From the NCBI RefSeq assembly GCF_014253075.1, contig NZ_JACLZJ010000001.1, positions 1,364,001 through 1,428,000 on the forward strand: a stretch of DNA of 64,000 bases, read 5' to 3'. The translations under genes and the position numbers were made by a program. Position 1 is the stretch's first letter; the number at the start of each line of letters is the position of its first letter. This DNA comes from Ochrobactrum sp. CM-21-5. Its GTDB lineage: Bacteria > Pseudomonadota > Alphaproteobacteria > Rhizobiales > Rhizobiaceae. Below, in pieces: positions 25,772 through 35,909 of this stretch. Under the pieces are notes generated by a model, which was not told the origin of the DNA, made no database searches, and saw nothing but the letters and a program-made list of their open reading frames with translations.

Positions 25772-26539
25772 ATGTCCGATCCGCGCCACATCGCCATTAT
25801 CATGGATGGCAATGGCCGTTGGGCTAAGGCACGTGGGTTGTCACGCAGTGCCGGTCATCGTGCAGGCGTGGAAGCCCTGCGCGAGACCGTCAAAGCAGCC
25901 GGTGACCGGGGTCTTGAATATCTTACGCTTTTTGCCTTCTCTTCTGAAAACTGGTCGCGCCCCAGTGGAGAAGTCAGCGACCTGATGGGGCTGCTGAAGC
26001 TTTTTATCCGGCGCGATCTTGCTGAATTGCACCGCAACAATGTGCAGGTGCGTATCATCGGCGAACGCGAAGGGCTGGCCAAGGATATAAGGAGCCTGTT
26101 GGGCGAGGCGGAGATGCTGACGCGCGGCAATAGTGGCCTTACATTGGTGATTGCCTTCAATTACGGCTCTCGTGACGAGATCGTCCGCGCCATGCAAAGC
26201 CTCGGGCGCGATATAGCGGCGGGGCTGCTGGACCCGTCGTCGATTTCATCTGAGCTGATTTCTGCCAGCCTTGACACGGCAGCTATGCCGGATCCGGATC
26301 TCATCATCCGCACCAGTGGCGAAATGCGCCTTTCGAACTTTCTTTTGTGGCAGGCTGCCTATTCGGAATTCTTGTTCCTGCCATGCCACTGGCCGGATTT
26401 TCGCCCGGCTGATCTCGACGCAGCCTACGAGGCTTTCCGTCGCCGTGAACGCCGTTTCGGTGGCGTGGAGGCGGGCACGGATCTCGGGGACTGCGAAGCA
26501 GCAATCGCATGCCCATCGACCAAGGGGGCGGCAGTTTAA
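25772..26539 (+). CDS. uppS: Undecaprenyl diphosphate synthase (cis-prenyltransferase)
   Basis: Condenses farnesyl diphosphate with eight isopentenyl diphosphates to form the C55 carrier lipid for peptidoglycan and O-antigen. The 255-residue product starts at ATG 25772 ([19 protein letters not shown]), with catalytic Asp12 in MDGNGRW. Further motifs are [28 protein letters not shown] and the C-terminal [24 protein letters not shown], which together identify the family securely. AAAAGGGGAG precedes the start. A longer in-frame extension would overlap frr and is rejected. cdsA follows after 33 bases. Confidence 0.97.
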   Translation: MSDPRHIAIIMDGNGRWAKARGLSRSAGHRAGVEALRETVKAAGDRGLEYLTLFAFSSENWSRPSGEVSDLMGLLKLFIRRDLAELHRNNVQVRIIGEREGLAKDIRSLLGEAEMLTRGNSGLTLVIAFNYGSRDEIVRAMQSLGRDIAAGLLDPSSISSELISASLDTAAMPDPDLIIRTSGEMRLSNFLLWQAAYSEFLFLPCHWPDFRPADLDAAYEAFRRRERRFGGVEAGTDLGDCEAAIACPSTKGAAV

Positions 26540-26572
26540 CGCGGTCTGTATCCGCTCCGTCGAAAGGTCTAA

Positions 26573-27385
26573 ATGTCAAACTTGCAAACCCGTATTCTGA
26601 CCGCCATTGTGCTCGGCGCTGCGGCCTTGTGGCTGACCTGGATTGGCGGGTTGGGTTTCACGCTCTTTTCAATCGTTATCGGGCTGGCGATGTTCTATGA
26701 ATGGACCAGCCTGACTGCAACGCGGCAAACAACGTTTTCTCGCCTTTTCGGATGGGGTTGGCTGGTTCTCACCAGTGTTCTTCTCGTTCTTGACCGCGGC
26801 GCCTTGCTGACGATCGGTGTGCTTGTGGCAGGCTGCGTGGTCCTTTTGGTCTCCCAATGGAAAAGTGGTCGAGGCTGGTCTGCGGCAGGTCTTCTATATG
26901 CGGGATTTTCTGCGATTTCGCTTTCCCTTTTACGCGGCGATGAACCTTTCGGTTTTACAGCCATAGTTTTCCTTTTCGCGGTCGTCTGGGCTACGGATAT
27001 TGCCGCTTATTTCAACGGGCGTGCCCTGGGCGGGCCAAAGCTTGCACCACGCTTTTCCCCGAACAAGACCTGGTCGGGAGCAATTGGCGGTGCCGTTGCG
27101 GCGGTGGCTGCTGGCATTCTGGTCGCGTCACTCGTCGCGGAGCCGGGCGGTTTGGCTGTGCCTGTGCTTGCTTTGCTTCTGTCCGTCGTTTCACAGATCG
27201 GCGATCTGGCCGAGTCCTGGGTGAAAAGACAGTTTGGAGCAAAGGATTCCGGACGGCTTCTGCCCGGTCACGGCGGGGTCCTGGATCGCGTTGACGGGCT
27301 TGTCGCCGCTGCCGCACTTCTGTACCTCTTTGGTGCAATTGTCGCCGAACCGGATGTTCCGTCTGCGATTTTCTTTAACTTCTGA
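26573..27385 (+). CDS. cdsA: Phosphatidate cytidylyltransferase
   Basis: Inner-membrane enzyme making CDP-diacylglycerol from phosphatidate and CTP, the branch point of phospholipid synthesis. The 270 residues contain about eight hydrophobic helices. The C-terminal CTP-transferase signature is visible as SVVSQIGDLAESWVKRQFGAKDSGRLLPGHGGVLDRVDGL (about residues 204-243), matching the family pattern S-x(1)-x-x-x-x-GDLxES-x-x-KR-x-x-x-KD-x-x-x-x-x-PGHGG-x-x-DRxD. Also visible is the ATDIAAYFNGRALGGPKLAPRFSPNKTWSG region. In many relatives dxr comes next; here rseP follows after only 59 bases. Confidence 0.97.
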   Translation: MSNLQTRILTAIVLGAAALWLTWIGGLGFTLFSIVIGLAMFYEWTSLTATRQTTFSRLFGWGWLVLTSVLLVLDRGALLTIGVLVAGCVVLLVSQWKSGRGWSAAGLLYAGFSAISLSLLRGDEPFGFTAIVFLFAVVWATDIAAYFNGRALGGPKLAPRFSPNKTWSGAIGGAVAAVAAGILVASLVAEPGGLAVPVLALLLSVVSQIGDLAESWVKRQFGAKDSGRLLPGHGGVLDRVDGLVAAAALLYLFGAIVAEPDVPSAIFFNF

Positions 27386-27444
27386 CCGATTGTGCTGATC
27401 AGTCAACGAGGTCGTGATGTCCAGTTTGGCCGTGTTCGGCCCGC

Positions 27445-28608
27445 ATGAGTTTTGTAGGGAGTAGTAATTTGCAAGAGGCTCTGGCCTTTTTTGTCGGTAG
27501 TGACAGCCTGCTCGTCGGGACCATCGTACCGTTTCTGTTCGTGTTGATGGTCGTCGTCTTTGTCCATGAAATGGGCCATTACCTTGTGGGCAGGTGGTGC
27601 GGGATCGGGGCCAGCGCCTTTTCAATCGGATTTGGTCCTGAGCTGATTGGTTTTACCGACCGTCACGGTACGCGCTGGAAGCTTTCGGCCATCCCGCTTG
27701 GTGGTTATGTGAAGTTTATTGGCGACGAAAGCGCGACAAGTTCGCCGGTTGGCGTGGACAATGACCGTTTAAGCAATGACGAGCAAAGCAGGGCTTTTCA
27801 TACGCAACCGGTATGGAAGCGCGCGGCGACCGTTTTCGCCGGCCCGGCATTCAATATCATTCTGACCATCGTGATTTTCAGTGTGTTCTTCGCACTTTAC
27901 GGGCGTCAAATCGCAGACCCTCTCGTCGGCGGCGTTCAGCCGGGAAGCCCGGCTGCCGAGGCTGGCTTTGAGCCGGGCGATCGTTTTGTGAGCGTCGAGG
28001 GTGAGAAGATCATCACTTTCGCCGATGTGCAACGGATCGTATCCGGGCGCGCGGGTGATACGCTGCGCTTCACCGTCGAGCGTGGTGGCAAGATGGTTGA
28101 TCTGAAGGCCGCGCCAGCTCTTGTTGAGCGGGTCGATCCGCTTGGAAACACGATCAAGATGGGGGCCATCGGTGTAGAGACGACACAGGCTGTCGGTAAT
28201 TTCCGCCGTGTTGAATATGGGCCGCTCGAATCAGTAGGGCAGGCGGTTGTCGAAACCGGCTACATCATCAGCCGAACAGGTGAGTTCTTCAAACGCTTTG
28301 CCATAGGGCGGGAGGATAAATGCCAGCTTGGCGGGCCGGTGAAGATTGCCAATATGGCAAGCCGCGCGGCAAGTCAGGGCTTTGACTGGCTGATACAGCT
28401 CACTGCGATGCTATCGATCGGGATTGGTCTTCTGAATCTGTTTCCGCTGCCGCCGCTGGACGGAGGACATCTGGTTTTCTACGCCGTGGAGGCAATCAAG
28501 GGCAGTCCGGTGTCTGTGGGGGCGCAAGAAATTTTTTATCGTGCAGGCTTCATTCTTGTCATGGGATTTATGGGGTTCGTACTTTTCAATGATCTCTTTG
28601 CCTGCTAG
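27445..28608 (+). CDS. rseP: Site-2 membrane metalloprotease RseP/MmpA
   Basis: Intramembrane zinc protease that cleaves signalling proteins such as anti-sigma factors within the inner membrane, and may also clear signal-peptide remnants. The HEMGH zinc motif is at residues 41-45 in the first transmembrane helix. One PDZ domain lies at about 128-205 (VQPGSPAAEAGFEPGDRFVSVEGEKI), where E. coli RseP has two. The second zinc-ligand motif is LNLFPLPPLDGGHL near residue 330. Length 387 is typical of the alphaproteobacterial MmpA form. The ATG has AGGGAG upstream. It precedes bamA across a 325-base gap that may carry a bamA promoter. Confidence 0.96.
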   Translation: MSFVGSSNLQEALAFFVGSDSLLVGTIVPFLFVLMVVVFVHEMGHYLVGRWCGIGASAFSIGFGPELIGFTDRHGTRWKLSAIPLGGYVKFIGDESATSSPVGVDNDRLSNDEQSRAFHTQPVWKRAATVFAGPAFNIILTIVIFSVFFALYGRQIADPLVGGVQPGSPAAEAGFEPGDRFVSVEGEKIITFADVQRIVSGRAGDTLRFTVERGGKMVDLKAAPALVERVDPLGNTIKMGAIGVETTQAVGNFRRVEYGPLESVGQAVVETGYIISRTGEFFKRFAIGREDKCQLGGPVKIANMASRAASQGFDWLIQLTAMLSIGIGLLNLFPLPPLDGGHLVFYAVEAIKGSPVSVGAQEIFYRAGFILVMGFMGFVLFNDLFAC

Positions 28609-28933
28609 ATCAGTTGCCGACCGGCTCAGGGAGATTGGGTGGGGTCGGCTCGTCCGGCACACTGTCTGCCATGATGCATTGCTTCGTCAGGTGCTCGTCT
28701 GGCAAAGCGTTAAACAGAAGTGAACATTGGGAGTGAATGTCGGAAAAGCTAAGCAATCTGTTTACCATAACGCTTAAATCGCGTGGCGCAGATGTCACGC
28801 TGGCGGGCTAAGTAAACAGAAATTAACCGCGACGCTTGCTTGTATGGAAAAACCGGGTATGACGGTTGTATCTATACGTGCTTTTCTGGGTAATCGCCCC
28901 GGGGACAGAAAAAAACGAAGGTTCGGAAAGCCC
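28609..28933 (+). promoter_or_regulatory. 325-base rseP-bamA intergenic region with a gapped dyad
   Basis: No gene is seen. An interrupted inverted repeat stands out: AAGCGTTA (28705-28712) with AACAG just after it, and CTGTTT (28758-28763) with TAACGCTT (28768-28775). The region is long for an operon interior and probably carries a bamA promoter and its control site. Confidence 0.35.
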
Positions 28934-31282
28934 ATGACGGCAAGTTCTAAATTCTTTGGCGCCGCTTCTGCGCTCGCCATGTCAGTGGCTCTTGTGGCTT
29001 CGGGTACTGCCGCGTTTTCTCTCGCGTCGGTCAATATGGCCGAAGCTGCCGTTGTCAGTCGCATCGATGTGCGTGGAAACGCCCGTGTGGATGCGCAGAC
29101 GATTCGCGATAACGTGGATATTCGTCCGGGCAAGGCATTCACTGGCGCCGACATTGATGCTGCCGTGAAGCGGCTCTTTGCTATGGGCCTTTTCTCCGAT
29201 GTCCGTATCCACCAGTCGGGAAGCACGCTTGTCGTTCAGGTGAGCGAACGTTCGGTCGTCAATAACGTTCTGTTCCAGGGTAATAAGAAGATCAAGGATC
29301 CTGATCTTGCTCGCTCCGTGCAGCTCAAGGCCCGCGCGCCTTTCGATCCTGCGACGATGGAGTCCGATAAAGAGACGATCAAGGCCGCTTATGCGCATAT
29401 TGGTCGCAGTGATGCGACCGTGAATGCCCGTACCGTTGATCTCGGTCAGGGGCGCGTGAACGTCGTTTACGAGGTGAACGAGGGCTCCCGCACCAAGATT
29501 GCGAATATCGATTTCGTTGGGAATCAGGCTTTCGGTAGTCGCCGTCTGCGTGACGTGATTTCCACCAAGCGTTCGAACCCGCTTTCATGGCTGACGCGTA
29601 ACGACGTTTATGATGAAGGGCGTTTGCAAGCGGATGAAGAAACGCTGCGCCGTTTCTATTACAATCGCGGTTATGCGGACTTCCGTGTGGTCTCATCGAA
29701 CGCGGTTCTCGATCCGTCGACAAACGAATATACGATCACGATTACCGTCGATGAAGGTCAGCGTTATACCTTCGGCAATATCGGTGTCGAAAGCACGGTT
29801 GAGGGTATTGATACGCAGGCATTGGATCGCCTCGTGGAGACGCGCTCCGGCAAGCCTTATAGCGCCAAGGACATCGAAGATTCGGTTCTTGCTATTACCG
29901 AGAATGTAGCTGGCAGCGGCTATGCCTTTGCGAAGGTCGAGCCTCGCGGTGATCGCGATTTTGAAAATCACACGATCTCGGTTGTTTACAGCGTTGATCA
30001 GGGCCCGCGTGCTTATGTTCAGCGCATCGAGATCCGCGGCAATGACAAGACCCGCGATTTCGTGATTCGCCGTGAATTCGACGTGAATGAAGGTGATGCC
30101 TTCAATCAGGTGATGGTGCAGCGCGCCAAGCGTCGTCTGGAAGCGCTTGATTTCTTCCAGACCGTCAATATTTCAACGGCTCCCGGCTCCGAGCCGGATC
30201 AGGTCATCCTGGTTGTTGATGTTGTCGAGAAGTCGACCGGTGAATTCTCGATCGGCGGCGGTTACACGACGGGCGGCGAATCCCCCGGTGCGCAGGTTGA
30301 AGCCGCGATTACCGAGCGTAACTTCCTTGGTCGTGGCCAGTACGTCAGAATCAGCGCCGGTGCAGGTCAGGATGACATGCGCAATTACGGCCTTTCGTTC
30401 ACGGAACCGTATTTCCTGGGCTATCGCATGTCGGCAGGTTTCGACGTATTCCGTCGTAACTATCGCGTGAATGACGATTATGATGTCGAGCAGACTGGCG
30501 GCAGCATTCGCTTTGGCCTTCCGATCACTGATAATTTCTCGGTCGGTCTCGCTTATAACCTTGTTCAGGAAAAGTACGATCTGTTCCGTGATGATCCGGA
30601 TCAGACCCGATACGCACCTGCATTGTATGATGCGGTAGAGAATAGTCCTTGGCTGCGCTCGTCGGTCAGCTACTCGCTGACCTACAATTCCATCGACGAC
30701 ATGAAGAACCCGCATGAAGGCCTGTATGGCAAGTTCACACAGGAATTTGCAGGTCTCGGTGGCGATGCGAAGTATGTAAAGACGACCTTCAAGGGTAACT
30801 ATTACACGACGCTTTCTCAGGAAGCGGATATCGTCGGTATGCTGGGCGTTGGTGCCGGGTATATTCACGAGTTCGGTGATGATGGCGCCCGTATCTTTGA
30901 TCTGTTCAAGAACAATTCGGACATTATTCGCGGCTTCAAGTTCAACGGCATCGGTCCTTATCAGGACTCTAAGAGTGGTGAACGTTACTGGATGGGCGGC
31001 ACGACTTACTTCAACGGAACAGCTGAAGTTCAGTTCCCAATGCCGCTTATTCCGGAAAGCTTGGGTGTCCGAGGCGCAGTGTTTGCCGATGCGGCAACGC
31101 TTTATGGTAATGATACGCCTGGCGTGGTTGGCGACGACAAGAAGCTCCGTGCATCGGTCGGCCTCAGCTTGATGTGGGCTTCGCCATTTGGTCCGTTGCG
31201 CTTTGACTACGCATTCCCGGTTGCTAAGGCTGACACCGATAAGGTTCAGAATTTCAACTTTGGTGTTTCGACCAAGTTCTAA
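28934..31282 (+). CDS. bamA: Outer-membrane protein assembly factor BamA
   Basis: Central beta-barrel of the BAM complex, which folds proteins into the outer membrane. With the start at ATG 28934 (MTASSKFFG) it has 782 residues and a signal peptide cut after SVNMAEA. Five POTRA domains follow (about 40-410), opening [21 protein letters not shown]. The barrel shows [15 protein letters not shown], the conserved loop-6 region FVRGF-equivalent [12 protein letters not shown], and ends in Phe (NFGVSTKF), the BAM recognition residue. An in-frame ATG at 28844 would add 30 basic residues before the signal peptide and is less likely. lpxD follows after 50 bases. Confidence 0.96.
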   Translation: MTASSKFFGAASALAMSVALVASGTAAFSLASVNMAEAAVVSRIDVRGNARVDAQTIRDNVDIRPGKAFTGADIDAAVKRLFAMGLFSDVRIHQSGSTLVVQVSERSVVNNVLFQGNKKIKDPDLARSVQLKARAPFDPATMESDKETIKAAYAHIGRSDATVNARTVDLGQGRVNVVYEVNEGSRTKIANIDFVGNQAFGSRRLRDVISTKRSNPLSWLTRNDVYDEGRLQADEETLRRFYYNRGYADFRVVSSNAVLDPSTNEYTITITVDEGQRYTFGNIGVESTVEGIDTQALDRLVETRSGKPYSAKDIEDSVLAITENVAGSGYAFAKVEPRGDRDFENHTISVVYSVDQGPRAYVQRIEIRGNDKTRDFVIRREFDVNEGDAFNQVMVQRAKRRLEALDFFQTVNISTAPGSEPDQVILVVDVVEKSTGEFSIGGGYTTGGESPGAQVEAAITERNFLGRGQYVRISAGAGQDDMRNYGLSFTEPYFLGYRMSAGFDVFRRNYRVNDDYDVEQTGGSIRFGLPITDNFSVGLAYNLVQEKYDLFRDDPDQTRYAPALYDAVENSPWLRSSVSYSLTYNSIDDMKNPHEGLYGKFTQEFAGLGGDAKYVKTTFKGNYYTTLSQEADIVGMLGVGAGYIHEFGDDGARIFDLFKNNSDIIRGFKFNGIGPYQDSKSGERYWMGGTTYFNGTAEVQFPMPLIPESLGVRGAVFADAATLYGNDTPGVVGDDKKLRASVGLSLMWASPFGPLRFDYAFPVAKADTDKVQNFNFGVSTKF

Positions 31283-31296
31283 TAGATTTGCCTTTT

Positions 31297-31317
31297 CCCG
31301 GGGCGATATGCCCCGGG
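31297..31317 (+). terminator. Hairpin between bamA and lpxD
   Basis: A perfect 8-bp G/C stem (CCCGGGGC 31297-31304, GCCCCGGG 31310-31317), loop GATAT, starting 15 bases past the bamA stop. The next bases, CGAGAAAGTG, are not a T-run. It fits a partial terminator or mRNA stabiliser that gives more bamA than lpxD transcript. Confidence 0.45.
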
Positions 31318-31332
31318 CGAGAAAGTGTTTTT

Positions 31333-32388
31333 ATGGCAGATCCTCTTTTTTTTAAGCCTTCGCGTGAATTCACGATAGGCGATATCGCAGACTTAACCGG
31401 TGCAAACCTTCGTAACCCGAAGTTTGCGCCGCGTTCTGTTACGCGTCTTGCTTCTGTTAATGATGCGAGCGATAGCGCTCTCATATTCGTAGACGGAAAA
31501 AGGAACGCGCAGGCTCTTGCTGGCATACAGGCTGCAGGTGTTCTGTGCTCGGACGATATTGCAGACAGTGTTCCCTCTGACATTGCGGCGCTTGTTACCC
31601 GCAATCCGCAGCGTGATTTTTCAGCCGTCGGCCGCATGATGTTTCCTGTGACCGTCCGTCCGGAAAGCTGGCTGGGTGAACTGGGCATTTCACCCGCCGC
31701 GATTATCCATCCTTCTGCACAAATTGAAGCTGGCGCGACGATTGAAGCTGGCGCTGTCATAGGCAAGGGGGTCACTGTCGGTTCCGGTGCACTGATTGCC
31801 GCAACTGCGGTTATTGGTGAAAACTGCCAGATCGGGCGCGACAGCTATATAGCGCCGGGCGTGGCTGTGCAGTTTGCCTTGATCGGAAATCGCGTCTCGT
31901 TGCATCCAGGTGTGCGGATTGGGCAGGACGGTTTTGGTTATGTACCGGGGCCAGCTGGCCTTGAAAAGGTTCCGCAGCTCGGACGCGTCATTATTCAGGA
32001 TAACGTTGAGATTGGTGCGAACACGACGATTGATCGCGGCTCGCTGAGCGATACGATCATCGGAGAGGGCACCAAGATCGATAATCTGGTGCAGATCGCG
32101 CACAATGTGCGAATTGGCCGTTTTTGTATTCTTGCCGCGCATTGTGGCATTTCAGGAAGTTGTGTGATCGGTGATCAAACCATGCTCGGTGGCCGTGTTG
32201 GCCTTGCGGATCATGTGATTATCGGGTCGCGCGTGCAAATAGCCGCAGCAAGCGGTGTGATGAATGACATACCCGATGGCGAGCGTTGGGGGGGCTTCCC
32301 AGCACGTCCTATAAAGCAGTGGTTCAGGGATATCGCGAATATCCGCAGCATCGGGAAACCAAGAAAGGAGCAATCCTCTGATGAATGA
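31333..32388 (+). CDS. lpxD: UDP-3-O-(3-hydroxyacyl)glucosamine N-acyltransferase
   Basis: Third enzyme of lipid A synthesis: adds a 3-hydroxyacyl chain from acyl-ACP to the 2-amino group of UDP-3-O-acyl-glucosamine. The 351-residue protein starts at ATG 31333. An N-terminal uridine-binding domain (about 1-110) is followed by a left-handed parallel beta-helix of hexapeptide repeats (for example [22 protein letters not shown]). The catalytic His region is [26 protein letters not shown]. The C-terminus holds the ACP-recognition helix [13 protein letters not shown]. Its last codons overlap the start of fabZ by 8 bases. Confidence 0.97.
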   Translation: MADPLFFKPSREFTIGDIADLTGANLRNPKFAPRSVTRLASVNDASDSALIFVDGKRNAQALAGIQAAGVLCSDDIADSVPSDIAALVTRNPQRDFSAVGRMMFPVTVRPESWLGELGISPAAIIHPSAQIEAGATIEAGAVIGKGVTVGSGALIAATAVIGENCQIGRDSYIAPGVAVQFALIGNRVSLHPGVRIGQDGFGYVPGPAGLEKVPQLGRVIIQDNVEIGANTTIDRGSLSDTIIGEGTKIDNLVQIAHNVRIGRFCILAAHCGISGSCVIGDQTMLGGRVGLADHVIIGSRVQIAAASGVMNDIPDGERWGGFPARPIKQWFRDIANIRSIGKPRKEQSSDE

Positions 32389-32851
32389 AGCTAATCAGAA
32401 GCTGGAAACCGCAGATATTCAGGCTGTTCTGCGTGCGCTCCCGCATCGTTATCCATTCCTTCTGATCGACCGCATCATCGATATCGATGGCGATCAGTCT
32501 GCGACGGGCATCAAGAACGTCACGATCAATGAGCCGCATTTTACCGGTCATTTTCCGGACAAGCCGATCATGCCAGGCGTTCTCATCATCGAAGCCATGG
32601 CGCAGACGGCGGGCGCAATCACGGTTCTCAATCAGGGTACCGATGCGCCGAGCCTCGTTTATTTTATGACGATTGATAAGGCCAAGTTCCGCCGGCCGGT
32701 GGTTCCAGGTGATCAATTGCGTCTTCACGTAAAAAAAGTTAAACAACGCGGAAATATCTCTCGATATGAATGCGTGGCAGAGGTTGATGGCGTTAAGGTT
32801 GCCGAAGCTGAAGTCGCCGCCATGGTTGGCGTAGCCGAAGAGAAGCTGTGA
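32381..32851 (+). CDS. fabZ: 3-hydroxyacyl-ACP dehydratase FabZ
   Basis: Hot-dog-fold dehydratase of fatty-acid elongation that turns 3-hydroxyacyl-ACP into trans-2-enoyl-ACP. It competes with LpxA and LpxD for 3-hydroxyacyl-ACP, so its place between them couples lipid A and phospholipid supply. The 156 residues include the N-terminal [13 protein letters not shown], the catalytic His57 in [14 protein letters not shown] and Glu71 in [18 protein letters not shown] precedes the ATG. It overlaps lpxD by 8 bases and shares a GTGA junction with lpxA. Confidence 0.97.
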   Translation: MNEANQKLETADIQAVLRALPHRYPFLLIDRIIDIDGDQSATGIKNVTINEPHFTGHFPDKPIMPGVLIIEAMAQTAGAITVLNQGTDAPSLVYFMTIDKAKFRRPVVPGDQLRLHVKKVKQRGNISRYECVAEVDGVKVAEAEVAAMVGVAEEKL

Positions 32852-33699
32852 GCACCTCAATGCATGAAACTTTTATTCACCCTACTGCTCTTGTCGAGCA
32901 GGGCGTGAAACTGGGGCAAGGCGTTAATGTCGGTCCCTTCTGTCATATTCAGTCTGGCGCGGTTATTGGCGATCATTCTGAACTGATGAGCCATGTCGTG
33001 GTAACCGGCGCGGTGCAGCTTGGTGCTGGCGCAAAAGTTTTTCCGCATGCGGTCCTCGGCTGCGATCCGCAGAACGGCAAGCATAAGGGTGGCCCGACCA
33101 CTCTGCGGGTTGGCGAGAACTGCCTCATCCGTGAAGGTGTCACGATGCATCGCGGCTCCGACAGCAGCCGTGGCTATACCAGTGTGGGCAAAAGCTGCCA
33201 GTTTCTGGCGTATGCCCATGTTGCCCATGATTGCGATATCGGAGACCATGTCACTTTTGCCAATAATGTGATGATTGGCGGGCATGTGGAAGTTGGCCAT
33301 CATGCCATTTTGGGCGGCGGTGCGGCTGTGCACCAGTTCGTGCGCGTCGGCCATCACGCTTTTGTTGGCGGTATGGCCGCACTAGCGCATGATCTTATTC
33401 CTTATGGAAGTGCGATTGGCGTTCATGCCTATCTGGGTGGCCTTAACATCATCGGTATGAAGCGTTCCGGCATGAAGCGCCGGGATATACACAATCTGCG
33501 CCATGCGGTGCATATGCTGTTTGACCGCACAAAGCCGGTTCGCGAGCGTGCCACCGATGTTCTCAAGGCCATTCCCGACTCTGACGCCGTGGCCGATCTG
33601 ATCGCTTTCGTATCGGCTGATGCAAAGCGCGCCTATTGCACGCCGCCACTGGGCGCTTCTGTCGGCGGAGCAATGAATGACGACGGTGACGACGATTGA
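32848..33699 (+). CDS. lpxA: UDP-N-acetylglucosamine acyltransferase
   Basis: First enzyme of lipid A synthesis, moving a 3-hydroxyacyl chain from ACP to the 3-OH of UDP-GlcNAc. The 283-residue protein starts at GTG 32848, which overlaps the fabZ stop as GTGA. Hexapeptide repeats form the beta-helix ([23 protein letters not shown]). The catalytic base is His127 in [12 protein letters not shown]. The C-terminal helical part is [23 protein letters not shown]. An alternative ATG at 32860 exists (MHETFIHP). It overlaps lpxI by 23 bases. Confidence 0.97.
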   Translation: MSTSMHETFIHPTALVEQGVKLGQGVNVGPFCHIQSGAVIGDHSELMSHVVVTGAVQLGAGAKVFPHAVLGCDPQNGKHKGGPTTLRVGENCLIREGVTMHRGSDSSRGYTSVGKSCQFLAYAHVAHDCDIGDHVTFANNVMIGGHVEVGHHAILGGGAAVHQFVRVGHHAFVGGMAALAHDLIPYGSAIGVHAYLGGLNIIGMKRSGMKRRDIHNLRHAVHMLFDRTKPVRERATDVLKAIPDSDAVADLIAFVSADAKRAYCTPPLGASVGGAMNDDGDDD

Positions 33700-34588
33700 T
33701 GCTGAAAAGGGCGCTTTGAGGCGCCCCCGCACCGCCATTATTGCGGGCAATGGTCTTTTGCCGATCAAGGTGGCCGAAACTTTGAAGGCCAATGGCATGC
33801 CGCCTTTCGTGCTTCCATTGCGTGATGAAGCTGATCGCTCGCTATACGAATACGACCATCAGGAAATCTCTGTAATCGATTTTGGCATGCTCATTAGTGC
33901 CATGCGTCGCGCGGGTGTTTCTCAGGTCGTACTCGCCGGTGGAGTTCGAAACCGGCCTCATCTCAGTGATCTAAAGTTGAATTGGCCAACTTTGTGTGCT
34001 GTGCCCTACGTGCTGGGCGCATTGGGCAAGGGTGACGATGCATTGTTACGTGCTTTCATAAATCTTCTCGAGAGATTTAACTTTAAAGTGGTTGGAGCGC
34101 ACGAAGTCGTTCCTGATTTATTGTCACCTTTTCCAGCGCAAAACCTGACCCGCAAGACCTGTGATGTGCGGGAACGTCAGAATACTCTGCTTGCCATGGA
34201 AGCAGCCCTTCGTCTCGGAGATCTGGACGTCGGGCAGGGCGCTATAGCGACTGGCGGACGCGTCGTCGCGCTGGAAGGCGCTGAAGGCACCGATTTGATG
34301 ATTGAGCGGGTGCGGGAATTGCGCGCGGCAGGGAGAATACCAAAGCGCGGCGGCGTACTTGTAAAAATGGCCAAGCCGCGACAGGATGAGCGTGCTGATC
34401 TGCCTGCCATCGGGCTGTCAACGGTTGAAAATGCAGCATTAGCGGGACTGGCGGGCATCGCGGTTGAAGCCGAGCGCACGTTCATTCTCGGTTTTGCTGA
34501 AACAATTGCCGCAGCGAACGAGAAGGGTCTCTTTATAGAGACGATCAGCCGAGCCATGGCCGAGAGCAAAAAAGGTGAACAGGAGTGA
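33677..34588 (+). CDS. lpxI: UDP-2,3-diacylglucosamine pyrophosphatase LpxI
   Basis: Hydrolyses UDP-2,3-diacylglucosamine to lipid X and UMP. LpxI (DUF1009) replaces LpxH in most alphaproteobacteria and attacks the beta phosphate side. The 303 residues show the N-terminal Rossmann-like TAIIAGNGLLPIKVAETL and the catalytic-domain motifs GATGGRVVALEGAEGTDLMIERV and GVLVKMAKPRQDERADLPAIG, with the conserved Asp and Glu in EGAEGTD and DERAD. It starts within the end of lpxA and its stop overlaps the lpxB GTG start by four bases, so the three are tightly coupled. No lpxH is seen in the window. Confidence 0.95.
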   Translation: MTTVTTIDAEKGALRRPRTAIIAGNGLLPIKVAETLKANGMPPFVLPLRDEADRSLYEYDHQEISVIDFGMLISAMRRAGVSQVVLAGGVRNRPHLSDLKLNWPTLCAVPYVLGALGKGDDALLRAFINLLERFNFKVVGAHEVVPDLLSPFPAQNLTRKTCDVRERQNTLLAMEAALRLGDLDVGQGAIATGGRVVALEGAEGTDLMIERVRELRAAGRIPKRGGVLVKMAKPRQDERADLPAIGLSTVENAALAGLAGIAVEAERTFILGFAETIAAANEKGLFIETISRAMAESKKGEQE

Positions 34589-35772
34589 GCAAGACCAGCC
34601 GGCCATTGACAATAGCGATTGTGGCCGGGGAAGAATCTGGCGATCTCCTTGGCGCAGATCTCATTGATGCCCTTCGTGCTCAGACCGATAAACTGGTCGA
34701 TATCATCGGTGTTGGCGGCGATCATCTGGCGGCGCGCGGCTTGAAGACTTTGTTCGACCCTCAGGAAATAGCCCTGACAGGGTTAGGCCCGATCCTCAAG
34801 AATCTTCCGGGGCTGCTTCTGCGTATCAGGCAAACAGCGCGGGAAATCGTGGCGCAAAAGCCGGATTGCGTTCTGCTGATTGATAGCCCCGAGTTCACGC
34901 ATCGCGTGGCTAAAAAGATACGTGCAGCTGTCCCGGCTATTCCCATTGTCAAGTACATCGCCCCCAGCGTCTGGGCCTGGCGTCCGCAACGGGCACGCGC
35001 GATGCGTGCCTATGTCGATCATGTGCTCACGGTTCTGCCTTTTGAGGTTGAGGTGATGCAACGTCTGAATGGTCCTCGCGCAACTTATGTCGGACACCGC
35101 CTGACGAGCTATGCGCCGATTCTACAGGCAAGAGCGGCGCAATTGGCTTTGGAAAAACAACGGCGGGTGGATGATATGCGCAGGCTGCTTGTGCTGCCGG
35201 GGTCGCGCCGCAGTGAAATCACCATGCTTATGGAACCATTCGGCAAAACTGTGAAGCAACTGGCAGAGCGGGTGGACAAACTGGAAGTCATTTTGCCTAC
35301 CTTGCCCCGCATTGAGGAAATGGTCCGTGACCTTTCCAGAAATTGGGCGGTCAAGCCATTGATCGTCCTGGGGGACGAGGAAAAGTGGCGGGCTTTTTCG
35401 CGGGCGGATGCAGCGCTTGCCGCTTCCGGCACGGTTTCGCTTGAACTCGCCCTGTCGCGTATCCCGACGGTGCTGGGTTACAAGACGGATTGGTTCGCGA
35501 AGAAATTCCTCATGCCGAGGATCACGATCTGGAGTGCCGCCTTACCGAATATCATTGCGGACAAGCCGGTCGTGCCGGAGTTCTTCAATGAATTTGTGCG
35601 GCCCGGCATGTTGGCGCGTCAGGTCGATGTGCTTATGCAGCCGGGGCTTATGCGTCAGGCACAGCTTGAGGGCTTTGACGAGGTGGCAAGCGTGATGGAA
35701 ACAGAGCGGCCATCAGGCGAGATCGGCGCACGTGTACTGCTCAATCTGGCGGAAAACGGCAGAAAAGCCTAG
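34585..35772 (+). CDS. lpxB: Lipid-A-disaccharide synthase
   Basis: Inner-membrane-associated GT-B glycosyltransferase (family GT19) joining lipid X and UDP-diacylglucosamine into the lipid A disaccharide. The 395-residue protein starts at GTG 34585, within AGGAGTGAGC, four bases overlapping lpxI. Motifs are the N-terminal VAGEESGDLLGADLI, the VLIDSPEFTHRVAKKIR strand and YIAPSVWAWRPQRARAM, and the donor-binding LVLPGSRRSEI and ASGTVSLELALSRIPTVLGYKTDW. It is the last gene of the rpsB-lpxB block and is followed by a strong terminator shared with convergent gltA. Confidence 0.97.
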   Translation: MSKTSRPLTIAIVAGEESGDLLGADLIDALRAQTDKLVDIIGVGGDHLAARGLKTLFDPQEIALTGLGPILKNLPGLLLRIRQTAREIVAQKPDCVLLIDSPEFTHRVAKKIRAAVPAIPIVKYIAPSVWAWRPQRARAMRAYVDHVLTVLPFEVEVMQRLNGPRATYVGHRLTSYAPILQARAAQLALEKQRRVDDMRRLLVLPGSRRSEITMLMEPFGKTVKQLAERVDKLEVILPTLPRIEEMVRDLSRNWAVKPLIVLGDEEKWRAFSRADAALAASGTVSLELALSRIPTVLGYKTDWFAKKFLMPRITIWSAALPNIIADKPVVPEFFNEFVRPGMLARQVDVLMQPGLMRQAQLEGFDEVASVMETERPSGEIGARVLLNLAENGRKA

Positions 35773-35856
35773 ATTTCTATATTTCGATTGTAGCGTAAGG
35801 GTAGTCTCAGAAAAAGCTTGGATACGGCAATTCCGTCAAAATCAGAAACGCTTCAA

Positions 35857-35892
35857 AGAAAAACCCCGGCAGTTCAACCGCCGGGGTTTTTT
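35857..35892. terminator. Bidirectional terminator between lpxB and gltA
   Basis: An 11-bp perfect stem (AAAACCCCGGC 35860-35870, GCCGGGGTTTT 35880-35890) with a 9-base loop. A-rich flanks on the left and T-rich on the right make it functional in both directions, ending the lpxB transcript rightwards and the gltA transcript leftwards (17 bases past its stop). Confidence 0.9.
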
Positions 35893-35909
35893 GTGCAAAG
35901 CAGTGATGC

